From positions 124,001-188,000 of the forward strand of contig CALGNX010000001.1 of the NCBI GenBank assembly GCA_937958265.1: DNA of 64,000 bases, read 5' to 3'. A program made the translations under genes and the position numbers. Positions 8,624 through 16,772 of this stretch are shown here, one piece after another (position 1 is the stretch's first letter; each line of letters opens with the position of its first letter). The DNA is from an uncultured Algibacter sp. GTDB taxonomy: Bacteria > Bacteroidota > Bacteroidia > Flavobacteriales > Flavobacteriaceae. Below the pieces are notes generated by a model. That model was not told the DNA's origin. It worked only from the letters and a program-made list of their open reading frames with translations, and made no database searches.

Positions 8624-9544
8624 ATGAAGGCTAAAAATATATTTTATTTAATTTTTATAACAATAATGCTGTGTAGTTCTTGTAAAAACAAAACAGTATC
8701 TAAGGATTTAGCGATACACGATTTTCCCGAAATAGCAAAAGAAAACACTACACTAAAGGAAATAATAAATCCCGAGTTTAAAACGTATTGGTATGCTGGA
8801 GAAGCAGAAATAACATCTTACAAGTTAGAACAGGCACGTTACGGAGAAATACACGAAGGCTCTGCTGTATTAATTTATGTTACCGAAAATTTTCTTCCAA
8901 ACATTCAGGTTAAAGCAGATTATCCGAACTCAAAAAATATACCCGTACTAAAATTAAACACTACTAAAAAATTTAATACTGGTATATATCCTTATTCTAT
9001 TATGCAAAGTACCTTCTACCCGGTTTCCAATAACAAACATGCCCTAAAAGTATCTAGCTCCATACAGGAATGGTGTGGGCAGGTTTATGCGCAACTTAAC
9101 AATAAAGAACAATTTGAGATTTTATCACATTCGTATTTTGAGCGTGAGGCCGACGAAAACTTTAAAATAAATAAGGCAATTTTAGAAAATGAATTATGGA
9201 CAAAACTTCGCATTAATCCAAGCGCTTTACCTACCGGAAATTTACAAATTATTCCATCTTTAGAGTTTACACGACTTAAACATAAAACCATAAAAGCTTA
9301 TAATGCTGTGGCAACTTTAAAAAACAGCACTTACACCATTAACTACCCCGAATTAAACCGAATGGTTTCTATAAAATTTAACGCTAATTTTCCTTACGGT
9401 ATTTTAGGCTGGGAAGAATCTTTTAACAGTGGCTCTGGAGTATTAACAACCAAAGCAACCAAGTTAAAAACCATTAAATCTCCATACTGGCAAAAGAATA
9501 ATAATAAAGATAAAATACTTAGGCAAACGCTACAATTAGATTAA
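8624..9544 (+). CDS. Conserved lipoprotein of unknown function next to maf
   Basis: A 306-residue predicted outer-membrane or periplasmic lipoprotein. From the ATG at 8624 the N-terminus is a lipoprotein signal (hydrophobic segment 6-16, Cys20 after CSS). The rest has no membrane segment and looks beta-rich, with segments such as YGEIHEGSAVLIYV near 75-90 and YGILGWEESF near 260. I do not recognise a characterised family. Because it sits directly behind maf, homologues may carry a transferred Maf name; nothing in the sequence supports Maf activity. An upstream in-frame TTG (8588) is excluded by the promoter element. Confidence 0.75.
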   Translation: MKAKNIFYLIFITIMLCSSCKNKTVSKDLAIHDFPEIAKENTTLKEIINPEFKTYWYAGEAEITSYKLEQARYGEIHEGSAVLIYVTENFLPNIQVKADYPNSKNIPVLKLNTTKKFNTGIYPYSIMQSTFYPVSNNKHALKVSSSIQEWCGQVYAQLNNKEQFEILSHSYFEREADENFKINKAILENELWTKLRINPSALPTGNLQIIPSLEFTRLKHKTIKAYNAVATLKNSTYTINYPELNRMVSIKFNANFPYGILGWEESFNSGSGVLTTKATKLKTIKSPYWQKNNNKDKILRQTLQLD

Positions 9545-9594
9545 ATTTACACTTTATTTACAGGTACTATTTTAAAAAATGCATCCCTAATATT

Positions 9595-10152
9595 ATGCTA
9601 TTAAATATTTTTAAAAATTATCAAAAAGAGCTTATCATATCTACTATTGTACTATTATCATTACTAATTTTAAGATATATTATTCATCTCACCATAACCA
9701 AAGTTGCCAGAAACAATGGCATAAACGAAGCTAGAATCCGGTTAGTAAGGCGCTATGTAACTGTTTTTTTATTTTTTATAGCACTACTTATAGAGTCTAT
9801 TGTGTTTGGGACAGAAATAAGAGAAATTGCTCTTATTTTTTCATCCATTTTTGCGGTAATTGGTATTGGCTTATTTGCTATTTGGTCTATTTTAAGCAAT
9901 ATAACATCTGGCATTATTATGTTTTTTAATTTCCCTTATAAAGTAGGAGACAAAATAGCCATACACGACAAAGATTTTCCTGTAACAGCTATTATTGAAG
10001 ATATTAGAGCTTTTCAATTATTTTTAAGACTAGAAAACGGCCATTTGGTAACTTACCCAAACAACCTCATGTTACAAAAAGCAGTAACTCTTGTAGAAAA
10101 AGATGCTATAGAAGTTTTTTCTAAAAACGACAGTAATCCAGAGGCCCTATAA
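9595..10152 (+). CDS. Small mechanosensitive (MscS-family) channel
   Basis: A 185-residue membrane protein with helices near 10-30, 50-68 and 75-105, the last being the pore-lining TM3-like segment, followed by an MscS-type beta domain (NFPYKVGDKIAI near 117-128). It lacks the large C-terminal alpha/beta cage of E. coli MscS, as short Bacteroidota members do. It would act as a tension-gated safety valve in the inner membrane. It is followed 22 bp later by corA; the pair looks cotranscribed. Confidence 0.82.
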   Translation: MLLNIFKNYQKELIISTIVLLSLLILRYIIHLTITKVARNNGINEARIRLVRRYVTVFLFFIALLIESIVFGTEIREIALIFSSIFAVIGIGLFAIWSILSNITSGIIMFFNFPYKVGDKIAIHDKDFPVTAIIEDIRAFQLFLRLENGHLVTYPNNLMLQKAVTLVEKDAIEVFSKNDSNPEAL

Positions 10153-10174
10153 TTATCTGTAACAAGAAAAAGTT

Positions 10175-11257
10175 ATGATAAAAAAAGTTGCAAAAAAAAT
10201 AAGAAGTCAAGTTTCTAATAAAAAAATAGGCCAAATTCCAGGCAGTATTATTTACACCGGGAAAAAATTAGACCAAAAATTATTTATTGAAGCGTTTGAT
10301 TATAATAAAAGTAAATGCGACGTTAAAGAGCTTTTAAAAGTTGAAGACTGTTTTACCTACGAAGAGGAAGACACCATTACATGGATAAACATTAATGGCT
10401 TAAACCATGTAGATGCCATAAAGGAAATTGGAGTACATTACGAGTTGCACCCGCTAGTGCTTGAAGATATTGTTAACATATCGCAACGCCCAAAAATAGA
10501 CGAATACGACAACTATATTTTTCTAGTTTTAAAGATGTTGTATTACGATGAAAACGAAAAAATAGTATCCGAGCAAGTTAGCTTTATATTAGGAGAAGAC
10601 TACGTGCTATCATTTCAGGAGTCTGAAGGCGATGTATTTAATGAGGTTAGGCAACGCATAAAGCAAGCCAAAGGCCGCATAAGAACAATGCCTTCAGATT
10701 ATTTAATATATGCACTTATTGATGCTATTGTAGATCAATATTTTAATGTTATTGAAACTTTAGGAAACAAAATTGAAGATTTTGAAACTGATATATTTTC
10801 AGGAAACGTCTCAGACGATGTAAGCCAAGATATCCAAAACCTAAAACGAGAAATACTAAGAGTGCGCCGTGCTATTTTCCCACTTCGTGAAGTTATAAAT
10901 CGTATTGAAAAAAATGAAAATAGTTTAATTAAAGAAAAAACAATTACCTATTTTAGAGATATTTACGATCACCTTATACAAGTTTCTGAAAACATTGACA
11001 TATACCGCGAGATGATTTGGAGTTTAATGGACATGTACATGACTACCATTAGTAATAAAATGAACGAAGTAATGAAGGTACTTACTATAATGTCTTCCAT
11101 ATTTATTCCGCTTACCTTTATTGCTGGTATTTACGGTATGAATTTTAAATATATTCCAGAATTAGAATATAAAAACTCATACTTTATACTTTGGGGTGTT
11201 ATGATTTTTCTATTTATTAGCATGCTTATCTACTTTAAGCGCAAAAAATGGCTATAA
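10175..11257 (+). CDS. corA: CorA-type Mg2+/Co2+ transporter
   Basis: A 360-residue CorA channel. A long cytosolic alpha/beta and helical funnel domain (1-300) is followed by two C-terminal membrane helices. The signature YGMNF near 320-325 closes the first helix and forms the selectivity loop; the protein ends with the usual basic tail KRKKWL. It would form pentamers for divalent cation uptake in the inner membrane. Located 22 bp after the MscS-type gene. No obvious rho-independent terminator follows it. Confidence 0.94.
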   Translation: MIKKVAKKIRSQVSNKKIGQIPGSIIYTGKKLDQKLFIEAFDYNKSKCDVKELLKVEDCFTYEEEDTITWININGLNHVDAIKEIGVHYELHPLVLEDIVNISQRPKIDEYDNYIFLVLKMLYYDENEKIVSEQVSFILGEDYVLSFQESEGDVFNEVRQRIKQAKGRIRTMPSDYLIYALIDAIVDQYFNVIETLGNKIEDFETDIFSGNVSDDVSQDIQNLKREILRVRRAIFPLREVINRIEKNENSLIKEKTITYFRDIYDHLIQVSENIDIYREMIWSLMDMYMTTISNKMNEVMKVLTIMSSIFIPLTFIAGIYGMNFKYIPELEYKNSYFILWGVMIFLFISMLIYFKRKKWL

Positions 11258-11582
11258 TTCAACATCTGTTTTTTCATCAGAACATACAATAATAAAGCAT
11301 ATTTAACTTTAATAAGAGCAAAGCCAGAATTACATAACCCGTTATTTAATACCGTTTAAAAGCCATGTGTTTTAAAAATTTTACGCCATAGTTTTTCTAT
11401 TAAATAAACGTAAAAAAAAACGTAAAGCTATAAATTGTTAAAATTATTGTAAGCATACTTATTACAATCCAATAATCTATTTAAGTAAATAAATACGCTT
11501 TTGGTTTCATACATAAATAAACGGCTATAATTAAATAATAATAGCTATTATATTATCTTTGTAGCCTAGTCTCTATAATTTT
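11258..11582. other. Intergenic region corA-uvrA
   Basis: 325 bp without a gene. It holds a perfect 7-bp inverted repeat (ATTGTAA at 11446-11452, TTACAAT at 11462-11468) without a T-run, so it is not an obvious terminator and could be an operator. The uvrA promoter element is at 11554-11561. Otherwise AT-rich and featureless. Confidence 0.5.
11554..11561 (+). promoter_or_regulatory. Promoter (-7 element) of uvrA
   Basis: TATCTTTG, an exact TAnnTTTG element 21 bp before the uvrA start codon. The leader would be about 15 nt. Confidence 0.6.
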
Positions 11583-14369
11583 ATGAACACAATTCTTTCC
11601 GAAGTAAATCCAAAAGAAAACATCATTATAAAAGGTGCAAAACTGCATAATTTAAAAAATATAGATGTTGTTATACCCAGAAACAAACTTGTTGTAATTA
11701 CAGGATTATCGGGTTCCGGAAAGTCTAGCTTAGCTTTCGATACACTTTATGCAGAAGGGCAACGACGTTACGTAGAAAGTTTATCGAGTTACGCCCGCCA
11801 ATTTTTAGGGCGGTTAAACAAACCAAAAGTAGATTATATTAAAGGTATTGCCCCTGCCATTGCGATAGAGCAAAAGGTTAATTCCACCAATCCGCGCTCC
11901 ACAGTAGGTACAACCACAGAAATTTACGATTATTTAAAATTACTATTTGCCAGAATAGGAAAAACATACTCCCCTGTTTCTGGTATAGAAGTTAAAAAAG
12001 ACACGGTAACAGATGTTTTAAATTATTTAAAAACCTTTCCCGACGGAGAAAAACTACTGCTCCTCGCGCCTATTCTTCTTGAAGAAGGACGCACCATGGA
12101 AGACAAACTTAAAACATTACAACAACAAGGTTATGCCAGAATAAAAGTTAACGATAATGTAGTACGTATTGATGAGGCTGGCACAATTAATAAAAAAGAC
12201 ACAGTGCTTTTAGTTATAGACCGTGTTATTACTAAAAATGAAGAAGATTTTTATAACCGATTAGCAGATGCTGTACAAACTGCTTTTTTTGAAGGTAAAG
12301 GCGAATGCACTATCGAAATACTAAAAAATAAAAAACAACGCCCCTTTAGCAATAAATTTGAAATTGATGATATTACCTTTTTAGAGCCAAACGTACATTT
12401 ATTCAGCTTTAACAACCCTTACGGCGCCTGCCCTAAGTGCGAAGGTTATGGAGATATTGTTGGTATAGACGACGATTTGGTTATTCCAAACACAAGCCTA
12501 TCTATTTACGAAAACGCAATTTTCCCATGGCGAGGAGAAAGTATGAGTTGGTATAAAGATCAATTAATTAATAATTCGCACAAATTTAATTTTCCAATTC
12601 ATAAACCCTTTCACGAATTAACAGAAAACCAAAAAAAATTAATTTGGACAGGGAACTCACATTTTGAAGGATTAAATGCATTTTTTGCCGAATTGGAATC
12701 CAAAGCCTACAAAGTACAAAACCGTGTTATGCTATCGCGCTATCGCGGAAAAACAAAATGTAAAACATGTAACGGAAAACGTTTACGTAAGGAATCCAAT
12801 TACGTAAAAATTGCAGGATCTACCATTACAGATTTGGTAGAAATGCCTTTAGATAAACTTGCTAGCTTTTTTAAGCAATTGGAACTAAACACGTACGATA
12901 CAAAAATAGCAAACAGACTATTAAAAGAAATAAACAACCGGCTAGCATTTCTTGCTAATGTAGGTTTAGATTATTTAACCTTAAACAGAAAATCCAACAC
13001 ATTATCTGGTGGCGAAAGCCAACGTATAAACCTAGCAACATCCTTAGGCAGTAGCCTGGTGGGTTCCATGTATATTCTAGACGAGCCAAGTATTGGTTTA
13101 CACCCAAAAGATACAGAACGTTTAATTCTAGTTTTAAAACAACTACGCGACTTAGGAAACACCGTAATCATTGTAGAGCATGATGAGGATATAATGAAAT
13201 CTGCAGATTACATAATTGATATTGGACCCGAAGCAGGAACTTTTGGGGGCCATGTTGTTGCCGATGGTACCTATACAGATATTTTAGCCTCAAAATCCTT
13301 AACCGCAAAATACCTAAACGAAGATTTAAAAATTGAAGTACCTAAAAAAAGACGTACTTCAAAACACCAAATCAATATTATTGGTGCGCGCGAAAACAAT
13401 TTAAAAAACATAAATGTATCGTTTCCTTTAGGCATGCTAACCGTAATTACCGGCGTTTCTGGTAGCGGAAAAAGCACCTTGGTAAAAAAGATTTTATTTC
13501 CCGCCATACAAAAAAAACTAACAGACTTTGGTGATAAACCAGGGCAATTTACCAAATTAAACGGCGACTTTAGTAACATTAACCATATCGAATTTGTAGA
13601 TCAAAACCCCATTGGCCGCTCCTCAAGATCCAACCCCGTTACATACATAAAGGCTTACGATGATATTCGCAGCTTATTTTCAAAACAAAAATTAAGTAGT
13701 ATAAGGAATTACCAAGCCAAACATTTTTCTTTTAACGTAGATGGGGGCCGTTGCGACACCTGTAAAGGCGAAGGTCAAGTCACCATTGAAATGCAATTTA
13801 TGGCAGATGTACACCTAGAATGCGAAGCCTGTAAAGGCAAGCGTTTTAAAAAAGAAGTGCTCGAAGTTACTTTTGCCAATAAAAGTATAGATGATATTCT
13901 TAACCTTACTATTGATGATGCTTTACAACTGTTCGAAGCCACCGAGCAAACTAAAATTAAAAGAAAATTACAACCCCTGCAAGATGTAGGCCTAGGCTAC
14001 GTAACCCTTGGCCAAAGTTCCTCTACCCTATCTGGAGGCGAGGCACAACGTATTAAGCTAGCCTCGTTTTTAGGAAAAGGTAACAGCAAAGAAAAAGCGC
14101 TATTTATATTCGACGAACCCACAACCGGGCTGCATTTTCACGATATACAAAAACTTTTAAAATCCTTTAACGCACTTATCGCAAAAGGGCATTCCATAAT
14201 CGTTGTAGAACATAATATCGACTTAATAAAATGCGCCGATTATATTATCGACTTGGGACCAACAGGTGGAGAAAAAGGCGGGAATTTAGTAGCAACCGGA
14301 ACACCAGAGGACATAGTAAAAATTAAAACATCAGAAACAGGACGATTTTTAAAAGACAAACTAACCTAA
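11583..14369 (+). CDS. uvrA: Excinuclease ABC subunit A
   Basis: A 928-residue DNA damage recognition ATPase of nucleotide excision repair; works as a dimer that loads UvrB. It has two ABC ATPase halves. The first Walker A is GLSGSGKSS at 41-49, with a zinc module (CPKC near 283 and CKTC near 398) and ABC signature LSGGESQRI near 473. The second Walker A is GVSGSGKST near 624, the second zinc module is CDTC near 723 with CEAC, and the signature LSGGEAQRI is near 815. Length and domains are standard. Single-gene unit with its own promoter; repeat copy C begins 14 bp after the stop. Confidence 0.95.
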   Translation: MNTILSEVNPKENIIIKGAKLHNLKNIDVVIPRNKLVVITGLSGSGKSSLAFDTLYAEGQRRYVESLSSYARQFLGRLNKPKVDYIKGIAPAIAIEQKVNSTNPRSTVGTTTEIYDYLKLLFARIGKTYSPVSGIEVKKDTVTDVLNYLKTFPDGEKLLLLAPILLEEGRTMEDKLKTLQQQGYARIKVNDNVVRIDEAGTINKKDTVLLVIDRVITKNEEDFYNRLADAVQTAFFEGKGECTIEILKNKKQRPFSNKFEIDDITFLEPNVHLFSFNNPYGACPKCEGYGDIVGIDDDLVIPNTSLSIYENAIFPWRGESMSWYKDQLINNSHKFNFPIHKPFHELTENQKKLIWTGNSHFEGLNAFFAELESKAYKVQNRVMLSRYRGKTKCKTCNGKRLRKESNYVKIAGSTITDLVEMPLDKLASFFKQLELNTYDTKIANRLLKEINNRLAFLANVGLDYLTLNRKSNTLSGGESQRINLATSLGSSLVGSMYILDEPSIGLHPKDTERLILVLKQLRDLGNTVIIVEHDEDIMKSADYIIDIGPEAGTFGGHVVADGTYTDILASKSLTAKYLNEDLKIEVPKKRRTSKHQINIIGARENNLKNINVSFPLGMLTVITGVSGSGKSTLVKKILFPAIQKKLTDFGDKPGQFTKLNGDFSNINHIEFVDQNPIGRSSRSNPVTYIKAYDDIRSLFSKQKLSSIRNYQAKHFSFNVDGGRCDTCKGEGQVTIEMQFMADVHLECEACKGKRFKKEVLEVTFANKSIDDILNLTIDDALQLFEATEQTKIKRKLQPLQDVGLGYVTLGQSSSTLSGGEAQRIKLASFLGKGNSKEKALFIFDEPTTGLHFHDIQKLLKSFNALIAKGHSIIVVEHNIDLIKCADYIIDLGPTGGEKGGNLVATGTPEDIVKIKTSETGRFLKDKLT

Positions 14370-14382
14370 TTCACTACTTAAT

Positions 14383-14533
14383 TGGGCGTTACCCAAAAAG
14401 GGTCGGGCTTTACACTATATCTTTTTAAAGTATTTTGTTATCCATCAAGCAGTTTTATTTAATTCAATTAACGCTTTAACCAACAAGGTATAACTTTAAC
14501 TTTAAAAAGGATGCCGTTTCAATCCCTAACGCA
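14383..14533 (+). repeat. Dispersed structured repeat, copy C (interrupted)
   Basis: Left part 14383-14418 (GGGCGTTACCCAAAAAGGGT onward) and right end 14515-14533 (TTTCAATCCCTAACGC) match the repeat, but the central arm is replaced by about 95 bp of unrelated AT-rich sequence. The terminal complement GCGTTA/TAACGC is still intact, so this is a decayed or interrupted copy, or a recombinant of two. Confidence 0.7.
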
Positions 14534-14938
14534 AAAAACTTAATGTAAACTACAACATTTATATAGTTAATAAACACTAGCCTTAAACCCTATATTGGCT
14601 ATAGTTAACCAATTTCTAGAAACTTAAGAAATAACGCACTTAAGTTAAAAAAACATGTAATTGAGTGGAATTACTTTAACATTTAAAAATCATTCAAATT
14701 TCAGATTTACATTTTGCAAATTAATTAACCTATCAGGTTGGGAGCAATAACCGAAAGGATAGCTATTTTTGTTTCGCTATTTTTTAAAAAAGCCTCAAAT
14801 TAAATTTGAAGCTTTTTTGTACTTTTTCAGTGTTACCAAGTTTAGGTTAATTTCAATATAAACTTAAGCCACTTATTATTGTACGACCTTGCTTATTAAA
14901 TTAACAAAATTTGATTCTCAATTAATAAACCTGAATAA
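14534..14938. other. Intergenic region after uvrA
   Basis: No convincing gene. It contains the candidate structured RNA and its terminator hairpin (14727-14818). The rest is AT-rich sequence with no coding character. Confidence 0.5.
14727..14818 (+). ncRNA. Candidate small structured RNA ending in a terminator
   Basis: Four hairpins stand in a row on the plus strand: AACCT-ATC-AGGTT (14727-14739), CC-GAAA-GG (14751-14758), ATAGC with GCTAT (14759-14780), and a strong terminator (14786-14818, stem halves TCAAAT and ATTTGA flanked by AAAAAAGC and GCTTTTTT). The nearest upstream gene ends about 360 bp away and the next gene is on the other strand. The terminator can also serve the minus-strand gene ending at 14939. 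I do not recognise an RNA family, and no promoter was pinned down. Confidence 0.25.
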
Positions 14939-15571
14939 TTACAAGCTATTTAAAGCCTCACCAATTAAAGTTTTACCAGAAATAATTTCAAAAGTCGTGT
15001 TTTTAGGAGCGTCATCGTGTAAAGCTCTAACTAACGTTTGAGCAACATCTGCCCTACTAATTTCCCCATGATTTTCTAATTTAATAGACAATTCTATTTT
15101 TCCCGCTCCTAAATTATCGTTTAAGGTTCCAGGACGAACAATGGTATAAGTTAATCCACTTTCTTTCAAAAAGTTATCGGCGTTTTGTTTCGCCTTTAAA
15201 TAGTCTTTTAGTTGCTCGGCAGCTTCTGGCTTATCTGCTCCTAAAGAACTAAGCATAACAAATTTCTTAATGTTTGCTTTTTTAGCTTCAATAATTAAGT
15301 TTTTAGCACCTTCTTGATCGACTTCAACAACCTGTTTACCACCAGATCCTGCAGCAAATATTACTTTATCTATATTTTCATCTTTAAAAGCAAGACCTAC
15401 ATCTTTTGTCAAATCTGCCAAAACAACTTTAACATTTTGAGATTTATATGCTTCGTAATACTTATTTTTTCTAACCATCGCTATAGGCGTAAAATACTGC
15501 GAAGACGTTAATAAACTAATAATTTTTTTTCCAATATTTCCGTGCGCACCCGCAACTAATATATTTTGCAT
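14939..15571 (-). CDS. NAD(P)H-binding, atypical short-chain dehydrogenase-like protein
   Basis: A 210-residue cytosolic protein of the NmrA/SDR-a5 type with the nucleotide motif GAHGNIGKK at about 8-16 and a typical VMLSSLGAD segment near 105-113. Similar proteins are flavin reductases, epimerase-like or redox-sensing proteins; the substrate is unknown. Start: an in-frame TTG exists at 15598, but the minus-strand promoter element at 15596-15603 overlaps it, so the ATG at 15571 is the real start. Monocistronic. Confidence 0.85.
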   Translation of the reverse strand: MQNILVAGAHGNIGKKIISLLTSSQYFTPIAMVRKNKYYEAYKSQNVKVVLADLTKDVGLAFKDENIDKVIFAAGSGGKQVVEVDQEGAKNLIIEAKKANIKKFVMLSSLGADKPEAAEQLKDYLKAKQNADNFLKESGLTYTIVRPGTLNDNLGAGKIELSIKLENHGEISRADVAQTLVRALHDDAPKNTTFEIISGKTLIGEALNSL

Positions 15572-15595
15572 TTTTCTTGTTTTATATGTTTTAAG

Positions 15596-15603
15596 CAAAA
15601 TTA
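15596..15603 (-). promoter_or_regulatory. Promoter (-7 element) of the NAD(P)-binding protein gene
   Basis: Minus strand reads TAATTTTG, an exact TAnnTTTG element 25 bp before the ATG at 15571. It decides the start against TTG at 15598. Confidence 0.6.
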
Positions 15604-15733
15604 TAGTTTATTAGCTTTAAGTCTTAACGTAATAGCTCATTATGCTAACTCGATAGCCAAACCATTATACGGTTTAGAAATACATTTAGCACACCTATCT
15701 TATGTGAATTAAGTGTGTAAAAGACCTATTAAA

Positions 15734-15770
15734 CAAAAAAGTTACTTCGATTACGAAGTAACTTTTTTGT
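15734..15770. terminator. Bidirectional terminator hairpin, first copy of duplicated block
   Basis: Perfect stem GTTACTTCG with CGAAGTAAC, flanked by A-run and T-run, active in either direction. It is the counterpart of the hairpin at 16066-16102. Confidence 0.75.
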
Positions 15771-15885
15771 TTAATAGTTAGGTAACTCATGTTTCTTTTT
15801 AGGAACAATCAATTGTTTACTTTATGTTTCATTAGCTACCTTATAACAACTTAACGTTTATACCAAGATAGAATGAATTATATAT

Positions 15886-15972
15886 TTATTGCAAATATTT
15901 AGATAACTTACTTTTAATTTCGTTATAATAGCTACACATGTATTTAAAGCCCTTGCCTTTATTATTTATTAC
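15886..15972 (-). pseudogene. 3' remnant of a second acyltransferase gene
   Basis: 28 codons plus TAA on the minus strand encode a peptide ending FKYMCSYYNEIKSKLSKYLQ. The intact neighbour at 16223-16771 ends FKYMYGFFNEIKGKLPKYS, so this is the tail of a paralogue. The same frame is closed by a TAG just upstream, no start codon remains, and the rest of the gene is missing. It lies within duplicated block 1. Confidence 0.75.
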
Positions 15973-16059
15973 CTAAAAACCAAACTATTATAATATTTTA
16001 CTATTTTAAAATACATATAGCATATCTATTTTGGTAAATTGAACATGTAAAAAAACACG

Positions 16060-16302
16060 TTAAATAAAAAAAGTTATTTCTATTAAGAAATAACTTTTTT
16101 TATGGTTTTGTTTGATAGCTCATGTTTCTTTTTAGGAACAATCAATTGTTTACTTTATGTTTCATTAGCTATTCATATAACACTTTAATGCTACTGCTAA
16201 GATAAAATGATTTATACATATATTACGAATATTTAGGTAACTTACCTTTAATTTCGTTAAAAAAACCATACATGTACTTAAAATCTTCATCGATATTATT
16301 TG
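16060..16302. repeat. Duplicated block, copy 2 (attached to the intact gene)
   Basis: Second copy of the block: hairpin at 16066-16102, 53-bp invariant core at 16119-16171, spacer, and the last codons of the intact acyltransferase gene. The core has near-inverted ends (TAGCT...AGCTA), and in its centre AACAA-TCAA-TTGTT can form a hairpin. Confidence 0.8.
16066..16102. terminator. Bidirectional terminator hairpin, second copy of duplicated block
   Basis: Stem AAAGTTATTTCT with AGAAATAACTTT around a short loop (ATTA), with A- and T-runs on both sides. It is about 120 bp beyond the stop of the acyltransferase gene, which it probably terminates. Confidence 0.7.
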
Positions 16303-16771
16303 TAGGATAAAAAGGTTCTGAAATTCTGTTTTGCTTATTCTCAAAATCTAAAGTAAACATGATTATTGGTACACCGGCTTGTTTTGCTATAAAGTAAAAG
16401 CCTGTTTTCCATTTAGTTACTTTTTTTCTAGTACCTTCTGGAGCCAACATCATTCTAAATTCCTCGTGTGTTTCAAATAATTTAGCAATGGAATCCACTT
16501 TTTTTTCATTGGATTGCCTGTTAATTGGCACACCCCCTAAAGCCCTAAACAAAAAGCCGAACGGCCATACAAACAACTCTTTTTTACCTATAAAATTTGT
16601 TTTAACACCAACAAGAGCTCTTAGTAACACACCTATGTAAAAATCGTGCCAACTGGTATGGGGTGCCGCTATAATTATAGCTTTTTTAACACTCTCTTTT
16701 GAAAATGATGTATTACCTAATGCTTGCCAACCTAGAATTTTAGTATAAATAAATTTAGCTAGACCTTGCAT
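16223..16771 (-). CDS. PlsC-like acyltransferase (1-acyl-glycerol-3-phosphate type)
   Basis: A 182-residue lysophospholipid-type acyltransferase. The catalytic HX4D motif is His38-TSWH-Asp43 (in APHTSWHDF) and the acceptor-binding motif is PEGTR at 111-115. It is short compared with PlsC (about 240 residues), which is usual for this Bacteroidota subgroup; the substrate is not known. Its ATG lies 1 bp after the stop of the KdnB-like dehydrogenase gene, so the two are translationally coupled. A dead fragment of a paralogue lies downstream (15886-15972). Confidence 0.85.
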   Translation of the reverse strand: MQGLAKFIYTKILGWQALGNTSFSKESVKKAIIIAAPHTSWHDFYIGVLLRALVGVKTNFIGKKELFVWPFGFLFRALGGVPINRQSNEKKVDSIAKLFETHEEFRMMLAPEGTRKKVTKWKTGFYFIAKQAGVPIIMFTLDFENKQNRISEPFYPTNNIDEDFKYMYGFFNEIKGKLPKYS

Positions 16772-16772
16772 A

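Larger units (their letters stand above)
15730..15972. repeat. Duplicated block, copy 1 (diverged)
   Basis: This block repeats 16060-16302 in the same order: terminator hairpin, an invariant 53-bp core (15786-15838), a diverged spacer, and the 3' end of an acyltransferase gene on the minus strand. The core is identical base for base to 16119-16171, whereas hairpin, spacer and coding remnant have diverged clearly. It is best read as a tandem gene duplication after which most of one copy was deleted. Confidence 0.8.

Noticed and set aside
11446-11468. Inverted repeat ATTGTAA/TTACAAT as a corA terminator
   Set aside because: No T-run follows and the stem is AT-only; kept only as a possible operator in the gap description.
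15786-16171. The duplicated 53-bp core as ends of an insertion sequence
   Set aside because: Between the two copies there is no transposase frame, only a terminator, spacer and the acyltransferase remnant; a simple tandem duplication explains the order better.
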